Shown: one piece after another, positions 1 through 6,154 of the stretch | How positions within the stretch are numbered: the stretch's first letter is position 1 | Layout: every line of letters begins with the position of its first letter | Assembly: GCA_902771745.1 (NCBI GenBank) | Contig: CACXYG010000085.1 | Location: forward strand, 1,544-7,799 | Length of the DNA stretch: 6,256 nucleotides | Source of the DNA: an uncultured Erysipelotrichaceae bacterium | GTDB taxonomy: Bacteria; Bacillota_I; Bacilli_A; RFN20; CAG-288 | Reading direction: 5' to 3' | Notes under the pieces: model-generated | Databases searched by the model: none | Seen by the model: only the letters and a program-made list of their open reading frames with translations | What the model was told of the DNA's origin: nothing | Translations under genes and position numbers: made by a program

Positions 1-425
1 ACAAGGGCTAAATCGATGAGATACTGAAGACATTTATCATGTTGCTCTGGATTCCTTCTCCGACTGAATAATGTCGAATGAAAGATGGTAGTAGATAGTT
101 CAGGACAGTAATCACAAATAAAGGAATTGGATATCTGAATAATCAGGAAAACAGGTGTGTTTTTCTGATTGAGAGAGATTTCATTATGGAAACTCGAGGA
201 GTAAGAGTGGGGTGTAGAAGAGTTGATGAAAAGGACATCTCCAGGCTCCATGACAAACGGCTTTTCTTCGACGTTGATCTGACCATTTCCAGACAGCAAA
301 ATTGCCAATTCCAAATCCGGGTGCATATGAGTATGCTTGTAGTTGATTTGGTTCACGATGATACGAACATGTTTCATTTTGGGGTATTGAACAAATTCGT
401 ACTTTTGTTGTTCAGTCTGTTTCAT
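1..425 (-). CDS. AraC-family transcriptional regulator, N-terminal cupin part (cut by window edge)
   Basis: The minus strand is open from an ATG at 425 down to base 1, giving 141 codons with no stop, so the gene runs off the left edge. An in-frame TAA lies about 15 bases upstream of this ATG, so the start cannot be much earlier; no clear Shine-Dalgarno is visible. The protein shows the sugar-sensing cupin pattern of AraC/YesN-type regulators: H31, H33 and H35 followed by E39 (HTHMHPDLELAILLSGNG), then EPGDVLFIN at 60-68 and PHSY at 72-75. A linker-like stretch (CPELSTTIF, 107-115; YLIDLALV near the edge) is also typical. The helix-turn-helix DNA-binding domain should lie beyond base 1 and is inferred, not seen. 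A stand-alone cupin protein is the alternative. The gene is divergent from the GH3 operon, so it is a natural candidate to regulate it. Codon choice is more mixed than in the two large genes. Confidence 0.85.
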   Translation of the reverse strand, partial: MKQTEQQKYEFVQYPKMKHVRIIVNQINYKHTHMHPDLELAILLSGNGQINVEEKPFVMEPGDVLFINSSTPHSYSSSFHNEISLNQKNTPVFLIIQISNSFICDYCPELSTTIFHSTLFSRRRNPEQHDKCLQYLIDLAL

Positions 426-452
426 TTTGTTTCGAGTTTACAATTTTGAAAT

Positions 453-481
453 AGGATACTAGGAAATTTTGCCTTTCGCAA
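453..481 (-). promoter_or_regulatory. Candidate promoter of the AraC-type regulator
   Basis: On the minus strand TTGCGA (481-476) is followed after exactly 17 bases by TATCCT (458-453). Each box matches four of six consensus bases of a sigma-A promoter, and transcription would start near 446, about 20 bases before the ATG at 425. The -35 box is also one copy of the TTGCGW motif repeated across this region, so it may instead be part of a regulator site. A chance match is possible. Confidence 0.3.
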
Positions 482-490
482 CAAGAATTT

Positions 491-519
491 TTGATTTGAG
501 ACCCGAATAATTTTATAAA
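491..519 (+). promoter_or_regulatory. Candidate sigma-A promoter reading toward the GH3 operon
   Basis: TTGATT (491-496), a 17-base spacer and TATAAA (514-519) match the housekeeping promoter consensus at four and five of six positions, and this is the best plus-strand match I found in the intergenic region. If used, it gives a leader of about 420 bases before the GH3 start, which is long. Weaker matches lie closer to the gene, for example TTGAGC (732-737) with CATAAA (754-759), so the true start is undecided. Confidence 0.3.
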
Positions 520-604
520 ATGTTTACATTTTAAAATTTTTAAGACAAATGTACGATTTCTTTATGATTTGCGACAAAAGACAGAAAAAGGCTCTTTCAA
601 AATA

Positions 605-619
605 TTGTAAACGGTTGTA
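605..619 (+). promoter_or_regulatory. LacI/CcpA-like operator candidate (upstream copy)
   Basis: TTGTAAACGGTTGTA fits the catabolite-responsive-element pattern WTGNAANCGNWNNCW at all but the C at position 14, which is T. Its right half (TTGTA) and central CG are shared with the site at 863-877. Such sites bind CcpA or a pathway-specific LacI-family repressor. Position relative to a promoter is uncertain, so the direction of any effect is unknown. Confidence 0.4.
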
Positions 620-679
620 AAATGGATTACATAAATCCGGATATGAAACTTGTATACCTCAATGACATGGTCGTCAGGG

Positions 680-718
680 ATTTGCGTAAAAAGGAATAAA
701 TTTCAAAAAAACGCAAAT
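680..718. repeat. Inverted repeat with 8-base arms
   Basis: ATTTGCGT (680-687) and ACGCAAAT (711-718) are exact reverse complements separated by 23 bases. The arms are two of the six TTGCGW copies, facing each other with centres 29 bases apart, close to three helical turns. This suggests a dimer-binding site on DNA more than an RNA hairpin, because the AT-rich loop is large. Confidence 0.4.
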
Positions 719-862
719 AAAACGTTTTCGTTTGAGCATTTTTTATGAAAAAACATAAAAAAAGCATTATTTGTAATTTCCTCATCTTGAAATTGAAATT
801 CATAAATTTATCCCTAGAAAATCGCAACATTGTCAATTTTTCACTATCGGATTTAGGCGAAA

Positions 863-877
863 ATGAAAGCGCTTGTA
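863..877 (+). promoter_or_regulatory. LacI/CcpA-like operator candidate (near the GH3 gene)
   Basis: ATGAAAGCGCTTGTA has the perfect palindrome AAGCGCTT at its centre and fits WTGNAANCGNWNNCW except for T in place of C at position 14, the same deviation as the site at 605-619. It sits 71 bases upstream of the GH3 ATG, where a bound repressor could block initiation or elongation. No LacI-family gene lies in the window, so the binder would be CcpA or an unlinked regulator. Confidence 0.5.
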
Positions 878-884
878 AGTCTTA

Positions 885-910
885 TTGTCTCGAAACGGCC
901 ATCGAGACGA
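885..910 (+). promoter_or_regulatory. Hairpin or operator just upstream of the GH3 ribosome binding site
   Basis: GTCTCGA (887-893) and TCGAGAC (902-908) are exact reverse complements around the 8-base loop AACGGCCA. Counting a U-G pair and a U-A pair, the RNA stem can extend to 9 base pairs. It lies about 26 bases upstream of the AGGGG of the GH3 gene and has no T-tract, so it is not a simple terminator. It may stabilise the leader RNA, affect translation, or be a DNA operator. Confidence 0.45.
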
Positions 911-947
911 ATGTGACTTATTTGCGATTTATTGAAAGGGGCTAAAT

Positions 948-3944
948 ATGAAAAGAGGAAAACTGTGGTTGGGTTTCTTCTCTGTTGGTGTTTTGACTAG
1001 CTCTCTTTTAGCAGCGGGTACTAAGGTTGCCTGGGCTAATGAGATGTTGATCAATGACCATCTTGGTTTGACTGGCACAAAAATTGCCAATAACAAACGT
1101 TCATCTTATGCGGATGATAATGGAAACTTGACCGATGAAGGCTACGAGAAGATGATTGCTGATTCGTACAAGTTCTGTATCGAAGAAGAAGAGCAGGGTG
1201 CTGTCTTATTAAAGAATGAAAAGAAAGACGGCAAAGCTGTACTTCCACTTGCAGCAGACGAAAGGGATGTCACATTATTTGGTCGTAATAGTGCACATTT
1301 ATGCTTACGTTCTGGTGCTGGTGGTGCCGCACCAAATGATAAATATACCATTCATCTCAATGAAGCTTTTGAAGGTAGTGGTTTTTCTTACAACAACACT
1401 GTCTGGAAATTATATGAAGGCGGTCGTGATCCGTCTGTCAATTCCATTCATGAAAGTGATGTGAGTGTCTACACTGACGATGTCAAAGCGACCTTTGATG
1501 CTTATAGCGATGTCGCTATTGTCACCTTTGTCCGTGTCGGTACTGAAAATTCCGATCCTACTGATGGAATCCTTGATATCACCAATGAAGAAAAAGACTT
1601 GTTGAAGATGATTCATGATTCTTGCAAGTTCAAGAAGACGGTTGTCTTGCTTAATGGTGCTATGCCAATGGGTCTCGATTGGGCTGATGATCCGGAACTT
1701 GGTGTCGATGCCATTTTATGGTTTGGCGTTCCAGGTTATTATTCTCTTCCAGGCGTGGTCCATATCTTGACCGGTGAAGCTAACCCATCTGGCCACACTC
1801 CAGATACGTTTGCTGCGCATTCCAAGAGTTCTGCCGCTTATCAGAATTTTGGTAATAACCCACTTGCTGGCGATAAGTCTGGCTTGGATAATGCCAATGG
1901 TTATGTTGTTTATAAAGAAGGCATCTATGTCGGTTACAAGTATTATGAAACCAGATATGAAGATGTCATCAAGAATCAGGGTAACGCCAATGGTATCGCT
2001 GGTACCTTCAATGGTGAGACGAACTGGGATTATGCCCAGGAAGTCGCTTATCCATTCGGCTTTGGCTTGAGCTATTCCACCTTCGATCAGAAGATCAAAG
2101 GTGAACCTGTCTATGATGCTAAAACCGATACCTACACCATCAATGTCTCTGTCACCAACACTTCCACGATCGATGGCATGACACCTGTTCAGGTTTTCAT
2201 GCAGTCTCCATTTACCGATTATGATAAGGATCCTGCACATCCTGTTGAAAAATCTGCAGTCGCCTTAATGGGCTACAACAAAGTCTCGGTCAAGGCTGGT
2301 GAAACTGTCGATACCAGTGTCACATTTGACCGTTACTTCATGGCTTCTTATGACCATAAGGGTGAAAAAGGCTATATTTTAGAACCAGGCAAATACTATT
2401 TCGGTATTGGTAATGGTGCTCATGAAGCCTTGAATAACATCCTTCATAAGACCGCTCCTACTGCTACCTTATACGATCATCTTGGCGCTACTTTCACTGC
2501 CAATGATGATGGTGCTACCAGTGTGGAAATCACTTCTGCGGATAAGGATGCCTACAAGAAGTCTCATTATGATGCTGATGTCACTGTCACCAACCAGTTT
2601 GATGATGCTGATGTCAACTACTGGTGCAATGATGATGAAAAGATCACCTATTTGACCAGAACCGATTGGGAAGGCACTTTCCCAACCAAACAGGCGACCT
2701 TGACGATCAACGATCGTATGAAGGAAGCCATGAAGATGAACACCTATGCCAAGCCAAGTGATGCGCCAAGCTACAAGGATGGTGAAGGTTCTCTTTACTC
2801 CGCACAGGCCAAGAATGCCGAAGGCGAAAATATCAAGATCAAGTTCATCCATATGGCCGGTATCGAATATGATGATACGGTCATTGAATCTGGCCTTTTG
2901 AAGGGCTTGACTGGTAAACAGGCTTGGAATGCTTTCATCAAGCAGATGTCCTTGAAAGATTTATCCATCTCCATGTCTGATAACCGTGGTATCAGCTCTG
3001 TTGTTTCAATCTCCAAGATCAGTAACTCCATCGCCGAAGGTCCAGAAGGCTTGCTTGCCTCCTTCCAGTATGGTGATAAGCGTTCTGCCACTGGTTTTGC
3101 CACTGGTCCTATCTACACTGCTACCTGGGATCACGAAATGCAGAAGAAGTTCGGTTTCTTCTATGGTGAGGAAGCTTTGTTCTCCGGTGTCGCTTGTGTC
3201 AATGCTCCTGGTGCCAACATCAACCGTACTCCTTATGGTTCGAGAGCTTCTGAATATATGTCTGAAGATGGCGTCATGAATTATCTTGTCGCCTCTAACA
3301 TCATCTCTGAAGCTGGCAAAAAGGGTTTGATCATGAACGTCAAGCACTGCTTCTTGAACAACCAGGAAACCAATCGTCAGGGTGTTGCTACCTTTGCCAA
3401 TGAACAGTCCATCCGTGAAATCTACCTCCGTCCATTCGAAGGTGCTCTCACTAAGGGTAAAGGTCTTGGTATCATGACCTCCTATAACCGTATCGGTTTG
3501 ACTTATGCGGCTTGTCATTCGACCTTGATGAATCAGATCTTACGTACCGAATGGGGTTACAAAGGTCAGATCATCGATGACGCTTTAGGTGGATCTAACT
3601 ATTCTACTTATTCCAATGGTCCAGCTATGACTGCTGCCGGTACCAACATCTTCTGTTTGGATAGTGGCCGTGGTGCTCAGTTGGTCGATTGGGTTGAAAA
3701 GAATGATGACGGCAATATGGTCAAGCTCATGCAGACTTCCAACCGTTACATCATGTATTCTCTCTTACGTTCCTGGATGGGCGATGAAGGTTCTGTCAAA
3801 GACGCGGATCTTGCCGTTACACAAGACCCATGGTGGAAAGGCTTGATCATCGGTATTGATATCACTGCTGGTGTCTTGACACTTGCTGCCTTAGGTTTAT
3901 ACATCACCTTTGATTTCATCATCAAACCAAAGGAGGAAAACTAA
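948..3944 (+). CDS. Membrane-anchored GH3 beta-glycosidase with reversed domain order
   Basis: This 998-residue protein is a glycoside hydrolase family 3 enzyme, probably removing sugars from the non-reducing end of glycans outside the cell; the substrate is not readable. ATG 948 follows AGGGG (937-941) at good spacing. Residues 6-24 form a signal peptide or anchor (possible cleavage after AWA, 28-30), and residues 966-992 a C-terminal membrane helix followed by KPKEEN. The usual order is reversed: GH3 C-domain (about 80-290; GAVLLKNE 84-91, SGAGG 122-126, GTENSD with likely acid/base E200, SGHTPD 281-286), YKEGIYVGYKYYET (322-335) and PFGFGLSY (369-376), a fibronectin-III-like domain (about 378-490), a linker with YLTRTDWEGTFP (568-579), then the GH3 N-domain (about 655-945). 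The N-domain keeps GANINRTPYGSR (755-766), KH (799-800) with NNQETNR (804-810), and nucleophile D878 in GYKGQIIDDA. Reversed order is known in Butyrivibrio and Ruminococcus albus beta-glucosidases. Two oddities are EGPEG (E697) for the usual DGPxG, and D877/A879 around the nucleophile. Eight cysteines are present. Confidence 0.95.
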   Translation: MKRGKLWLGFFSVGVLTSSLLAAGTKVAWANEMLINDHLGLTGTKIANNKRSSYADDNGNLTDEGYEKMIADSYKFCIEEEEQGAVLLKNEKKDGKAVLPLAADERDVTLFGRNSAHLCLRSGAGGAAPNDKYTIHLNEAFEGSGFSYNNTVWKLYEGGRDPSVNSIHESDVSVYTDDVKATFDAYSDVAIVTFVRVGTENSDPTDGILDITNEEKDLLKMIHDSCKFKKTVVLLNGAMPMGLDWADDPELGVDAILWFGVPGYYSLPGVVHILTGEANPSGHTPDTFAAHSKSSAAYQNFGNNPLAGDKSGLDNANGYVVYKEGIYVGYKYYETRYEDVIKNQGNANGIAGTFNGETNWDYAQEVAYPFGFGLSYSTFDQKIKGEPVYDAKTDTYTINVSVTNTSTIDGMTPVQVFMQSPFTDYDKDPAHPVEKSAVALMGYNKVSVKAGETVDTSVTFDRYFMASYDHKGEKGYILEPGKYYFGIGNGAHEALNNILHKTAPTATLYDHLGATFTANDDGATSVEITSADKDAYKKSHYDADVTVTNQFDDADVNYWCNDDEKITYLTRTDWEGTFPTKQATLTINDRMKEAMKMNTYAKPSDAPSYKDGEGSLYSAQAKNAEGENIKIKFIHMAGIEYDDTVIESGLLKGLTGKQAWNAFIKQMSLKDLSISMSDNRGISSVVSISKISNSIAEGPEGLLASFQYGDKRSATGFATGPIYTATWDHEMQKKFGFFYGEEALFSGVACVNAPGANINRTPYGSRASEYMSEDGVMNYLVASNIISEAGKKGLIMNVKHCFLNNQETNRQGVATFANEQSIREIYLRPFEGALTKGKGLGIMTSYNRIGLTYAACHSTLMNQILRTEWGYKGQIIDDALGGSNYSTYSNGPAMTAAGTNIFCLDSGRGAQLVDWVEKNDDGNMVKLMQTSNRYIMYSLLRSWMGDEGSVKDADLAVTQDPWWKGLIIGIDITAGVLTLAALGLYITFDFIIKPKEEN
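3931..3936 (+). promoter_or_regulatory. Strong ribosome binding site that fixes the start of the second gene
   Basis: AGGAGG lies 9 bases before ATG 3946 and inside the last codons of the GH3 gene. The same frame is open further upstream to an ATG at 3910, but that start has no such site and would place a polar, basic stretch before the natural start. The 1-base gap between the GH3 stop (3942-3944) and this ATG points to translational coupling and near-equal production of both proteins. Confidence 0.9.
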
Positions 3945-3945
3945 T

Positions 3946-6051
3946 ATGAATAAGATGAAAGATTTCCTTAAGAATAAGGGTGTCGGTTTCTATATCGTCA
4001 TCGCTGATATCATTATTGCTATCGTCCTTGGTATTGTCTTCTTTGCAACCTATCATGATGCCATGGGTAATAACGCCGCTGGTCATGTTCCAGAACTTAT
4101 TGGCTGGTTTGCTTTCATCGGCGCTGTTCTCGATATCGTCACAATCTTACTTGCTAAATATAAATTTGTTCACATTCTTGCCTTGGCCGCCTATTGCGTG
4201 GCTTTAGGTCACGAAATCTTCTTGATCCCTAACTTGATTGCGGATGCTGTCAACGACGTCCACTATCAGGGTGGTGATCTTGGAACGAATCTCTTCTATC
4301 TCATCTCCCTTTTAATCATCGTCATCTCTGCTATTGTCGCTATCTTCCTTGGCTTATACACTAAGGAAGGTGAAAAGGCGGTCGAAGAAGAAGGCTTGAT
4401 GCCAAAGAAGAACGACTTCATCAAGATCGGTTGTTCTGCTGCCAGTATCATCACTATCGCTTTGATTGCTGGTATCTCCTTAGGTAACTCCTCTTCTAAT
4501 CCAAGTTTTGTCGCCAAAGACCCTATCGTCGCCCTTGACGATATTCAGAAGAAATTTGAAGACAAGGTCGATAAGAACTATGACTTTGATCCAAAGAGCG
4601 TCGTCTACAAAGAAGATACACATCCATACTTGAAGGCGACTCCAGCCCAGGTAGAAGCCAACGTCTCCAGCGACTTGAATCGTTTCTTGCATCACAAAGT
4701 CTATGAATTCGAAGGTAAGTATACCGAAGCCTATCAGGGTAACTTCAATTACACCTATTCCTATATCTATTTATGGGAAGATGGTCTGTATAACGGTATT
4801 GCCAACGGCTCTACCATCTATGGTTACTGGTACAACCGTACCGCTGAAGGTGAACCATGCTTAGTCATGAAAGGCACCGATGGCAACGATATGGTTTGTG
4901 AAAGCACCAAGGGTGATAAATACTATGACTACATGACCGACTTGAAGACCAGTCTCAACGGTGGTCGTACCTGTAAGATGAACGGCTTCTTATATACGCC
5001 AGCCATCGGTATCTACATTGATACTGGTTCTACTGAAGAACAGAAAGTCGATTTCTTAAATGACCTTGACCGTTCCCACTGGAAAGTCATGGAAGTCAGA
5101 AATGACCTTCGTTATTCCGCCGTCTTCAATCCAGATGAGATTGAATGGCAGGATATCGATAACATGGTTCCTGGTACACAAGACGTCACTGCTTCCTGGA
5201 AAGAATACGATGATCAGGAAGAAGCCTTCACGGATAAGGTTGCGGTCACCGTTGGTGAAGACACTGCGACCTATACCTTCACTTATGCCGATAGCGTGAA
5301 GAAGAATTATCGTTATGTCGACTTGTTTGATTCTACTGGTATCAGCGTCAAGCGTACTGTCGGTACCGGTGCGGAAGCTGTCTCCAAAGATATGGATTTA
5401 AGCAAGATTGCTTATCACTTCGATTTCGAAAACAACAAGATCGTCTTCGATTTGACCAATGGTACTAAGGAAAACTTCGCTGTCACTTTTGATACCAGTG
5501 AAGCTGGTAACACCATCCATACCACCATCAATGAAAAGGATGCGACGATTGTTGTCACTTCCTTAACCACCGCTAAGATTACCAGCGATGGTAAGACTGC
5601 TACCTTCAAGATTACCTTGACTGGTAACAAGGGCTTAGCTACCATCAATGTCGGTGAAAAGATCTCTGGCGATGATGGTTTGATCGAAGCCTTACCTACC
5701 ACCTTCGGTATGAATGAAAATGACGCTCATGAATTGACTCTTGCTGCGGAGAAGTTCTTACGTTCTCCAACCAAGATGAACGCCTATTCTCAGTCTAGTG
5801 ATTCCTTTGTCATCTTCACTTCTGATCCATCCTTCGTGTATGTTATCTGGCAGTTCAGCTACAATGGAACGGATTTCAACCAAACCATGAAGTTGACCTA
5901 TGTCATGAATGACGCCAATAACTCCATCGAGTTGACTGGTGTTGTTGATGGCGTGGATACTTTCAACCAGTGGCAGTGGTGCTCCAATAAGACCTTAACC
6001 AATTTAACCGCTTGTTCCAAGACTGATTTGCCATTCGATTATGCTGCGTAA
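3946..6051 (+). CDS. Five-helix membrane protein with large beta-rich outer domain, partner of the GH3 protein
   Basis: I do not recognise a named family for this 701-residue protein. Five hydrophobic segments are visible (about 13-34, 48-69, 74-95, 115-137, 159-180). Basic residues at the N terminus (KMKDFLKNK), between helices 2 and 3 (KYK) and before helix 5 (KK) suggest an inside N terminus and an outside C-terminal domain of about 520 residues. That domain is rich in Thr, Asp, Tyr and alternating beta-strand patterns. Its first part (about 200-380) has a lipocalin-like look (YLWEDGLYNG, 275-284), residues 389-448 resemble a bacterial Ig-like fold (PGTQDVTASW, then ATYTFTYAD), and the rest (about 450-690) is more beta sandwich or repeat-like sequence ending in an aromatic cluster QWQWC. 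Outer cysteines are C305, C318, C343, C679 and C690. There is no sortase motif or C-terminal anchor. No catalytic motif is evident, so a binding, scaffold or sensing role beside the GH3 enzyme is inferred. Codon use matches the GH3 gene. Confidence 0.9.
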   Translation: MNKMKDFLKNKGVGFYIVIADIIIAIVLGIVFFATYHDAMGNNAAGHVPELIGWFAFIGAVLDIVTILLAKYKFVHILALAAYCVALGHEIFLIPNLIADAVNDVHYQGGDLGTNLFYLISLLIIVISAIVAIFLGLYTKEGEKAVEEEGLMPKKNDFIKIGCSAASIITIALIAGISLGNSSSNPSFVAKDPIVALDDIQKKFEDKVDKNYDFDPKSVVYKEDTHPYLKATPAQVEANVSSDLNRFLHHKVYEFEGKYTEAYQGNFNYTYSYIYLWEDGLYNGIANGSTIYGYWYNRTAEGEPCLVMKGTDGNDMVCESTKGDKYYDYMTDLKTSLNGGRTCKMNGFLYTPAIGIYIDTGSTEEQKVDFLNDLDRSHWKVMEVRNDLRYSAVFNPDEIEWQDIDNMVPGTQDVTASWKEYDDQEEAFTDKVAVTVGEDTATYTFTYADSVKKNYRYVDLFDSTGISVKRTVGTGAEAVSKDMDLSKIAYHFDFENNKIVFDLTNGTKENFAVTFDTSEAGNTIHTTINEKDATIVVTSLTTAKITSDGKTATFKITLTGNKGLATINVGEKISGDDGLIEALPTTFGMNENDAHELTLAAEKFLRSPTKMNAYSQSSDSFVIFTSDPSFVYVIWQFSYNGTDFNQTMKLTYVMNDANNSIELTGVVDGVDTFNQWQWCSNKTLTNLTACSKTDLPFDYAA

Positions 6052-6077
6052 TTAAATTCCCCTGTAATTTACCGGAT

Positions 6078-6103
6078 GATGCCTGAACTGCAGTTCAGGC
6101 ATC
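6078..6103. repeat. Perfect 26-base palindrome after the operon
   Basis: The 13-base arm GATGCCTGAACTG is followed at once by its exact reverse complement. As RNA it forms a GC-containing stem with a tight loop, 26 bases after the last stop codon. The following sequence (TATCTGTTTATC) is a poor T-tract, so it may be a weak terminator, a 3' end stabiliser, or a protein-binding site that backs up the stronger hairpin downstream. Confidence 0.7.
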
Positions 6104-6121
6104 TATCTGTTTATCGCATGA

Positions 6122-6154
6122 AAAAAGTTTCCTCAACCAGAGAGGAAACTTTTT
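6122..6154. terminator. Strong bidirectional rho-independent terminator
   Basis: AAAAAGTTTCCTC (6122-6134) pairs perfectly with GAGGAAACTTTTT (6142-6154) around the 7-base loop AACCAGA. The 13-pair stem has an A-tract on the left and a T-tract on the right, so it can stop transcription of the GH3 operon and of any convergent gene from the right. Confidence 0.9.

Larger units (their letters stand above)
476..927. repeat. Six scattered copies of TTGCGW in both orientations
   Basis: TTGCGA occurs at 569-574 and 922-927 on the plus strand and at 476-481 and 822-827 on the minus strand. TTGCGT occurs at 682-687 on the plus strand and at 711-716 on the minus strand. Four copies (569, 682, 711 and 922) extend to ATTTGCG in the oriented sense, and the bases after the core are mostly A or T. 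In DNA this AT-rich a CG-containing hexamer should be rare, so the clustering looks non-random. The copies may be binding sites for the divergent AraC-type regulator; this is inference. Confidence 0.45.
426..947. promoter_or_regulatory. AT-rich divergent intergenic region
   Basis: This 522-base stretch separates the regulator from the GH3 operon and is clearly more AT-rich than the genes on its right. I see no convincing protein-coding gene in it. It holds one promoter-like sequence for each direction, two operator-like sites with a central CG, six copies of TTGCGW, one widely spaced inverted repeat, a perfect AAAACGTTTT palindrome (719-728), and a hairpin just before the GH3 ribosome binding site. 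The length and density of sites suggest complex control, but promoter assignments are weak because AT-rich DNA gives many chance matches. Confidence 0.7.

Noticed and set aside
186..449. Plus-strand open frame of 87 codons
   Set aside because: It lies antisense to the regulator gene, has no ribosome binding site, and its translation looks like no known family, while the minus strand gives a clear cupin signature.
627..836. Minus-strand open frame of 69 codons in the intergenic region
   Set aside because: It is low-complexity, Phe/Leu/Lys-rich sequence expected from AT-rich DNA and has no convincing ribosome binding site.
745..945. Plus-strand open frame of 66 codons ending 2 bases before the GH3 start
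   Set aside because: There is no ribosome binding site before its ATG, it runs through operator and hairpin candidates, and its Lys/Ile/Asn-rich start mirrors AT-rich intergenic DNA. A translated leader peptide cannot be fully excluded.
1716..2240. Minus-strand open frame of 174 codons inside the GH3 gene
   Set aside because: It is a shadow of the strongly biased GH3 codons, with the Ile/Asp-rich composition typical of antisense frames, and the sense strand has clear GH3 motifs.
3006..3518. Minus-strand open frame of 170 codons inside the GH3 N-domain
   Set aside because: It is antisense to the conserved catalytic motifs and has no independent coding evidence.
3910..3945. Twelve-codon upstream extension of the second gene
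   Set aside because: It overlaps the GH3 coding end and lacks a ribosome binding site, whereas ATG 3946 has AGGAGG at 9 bases.
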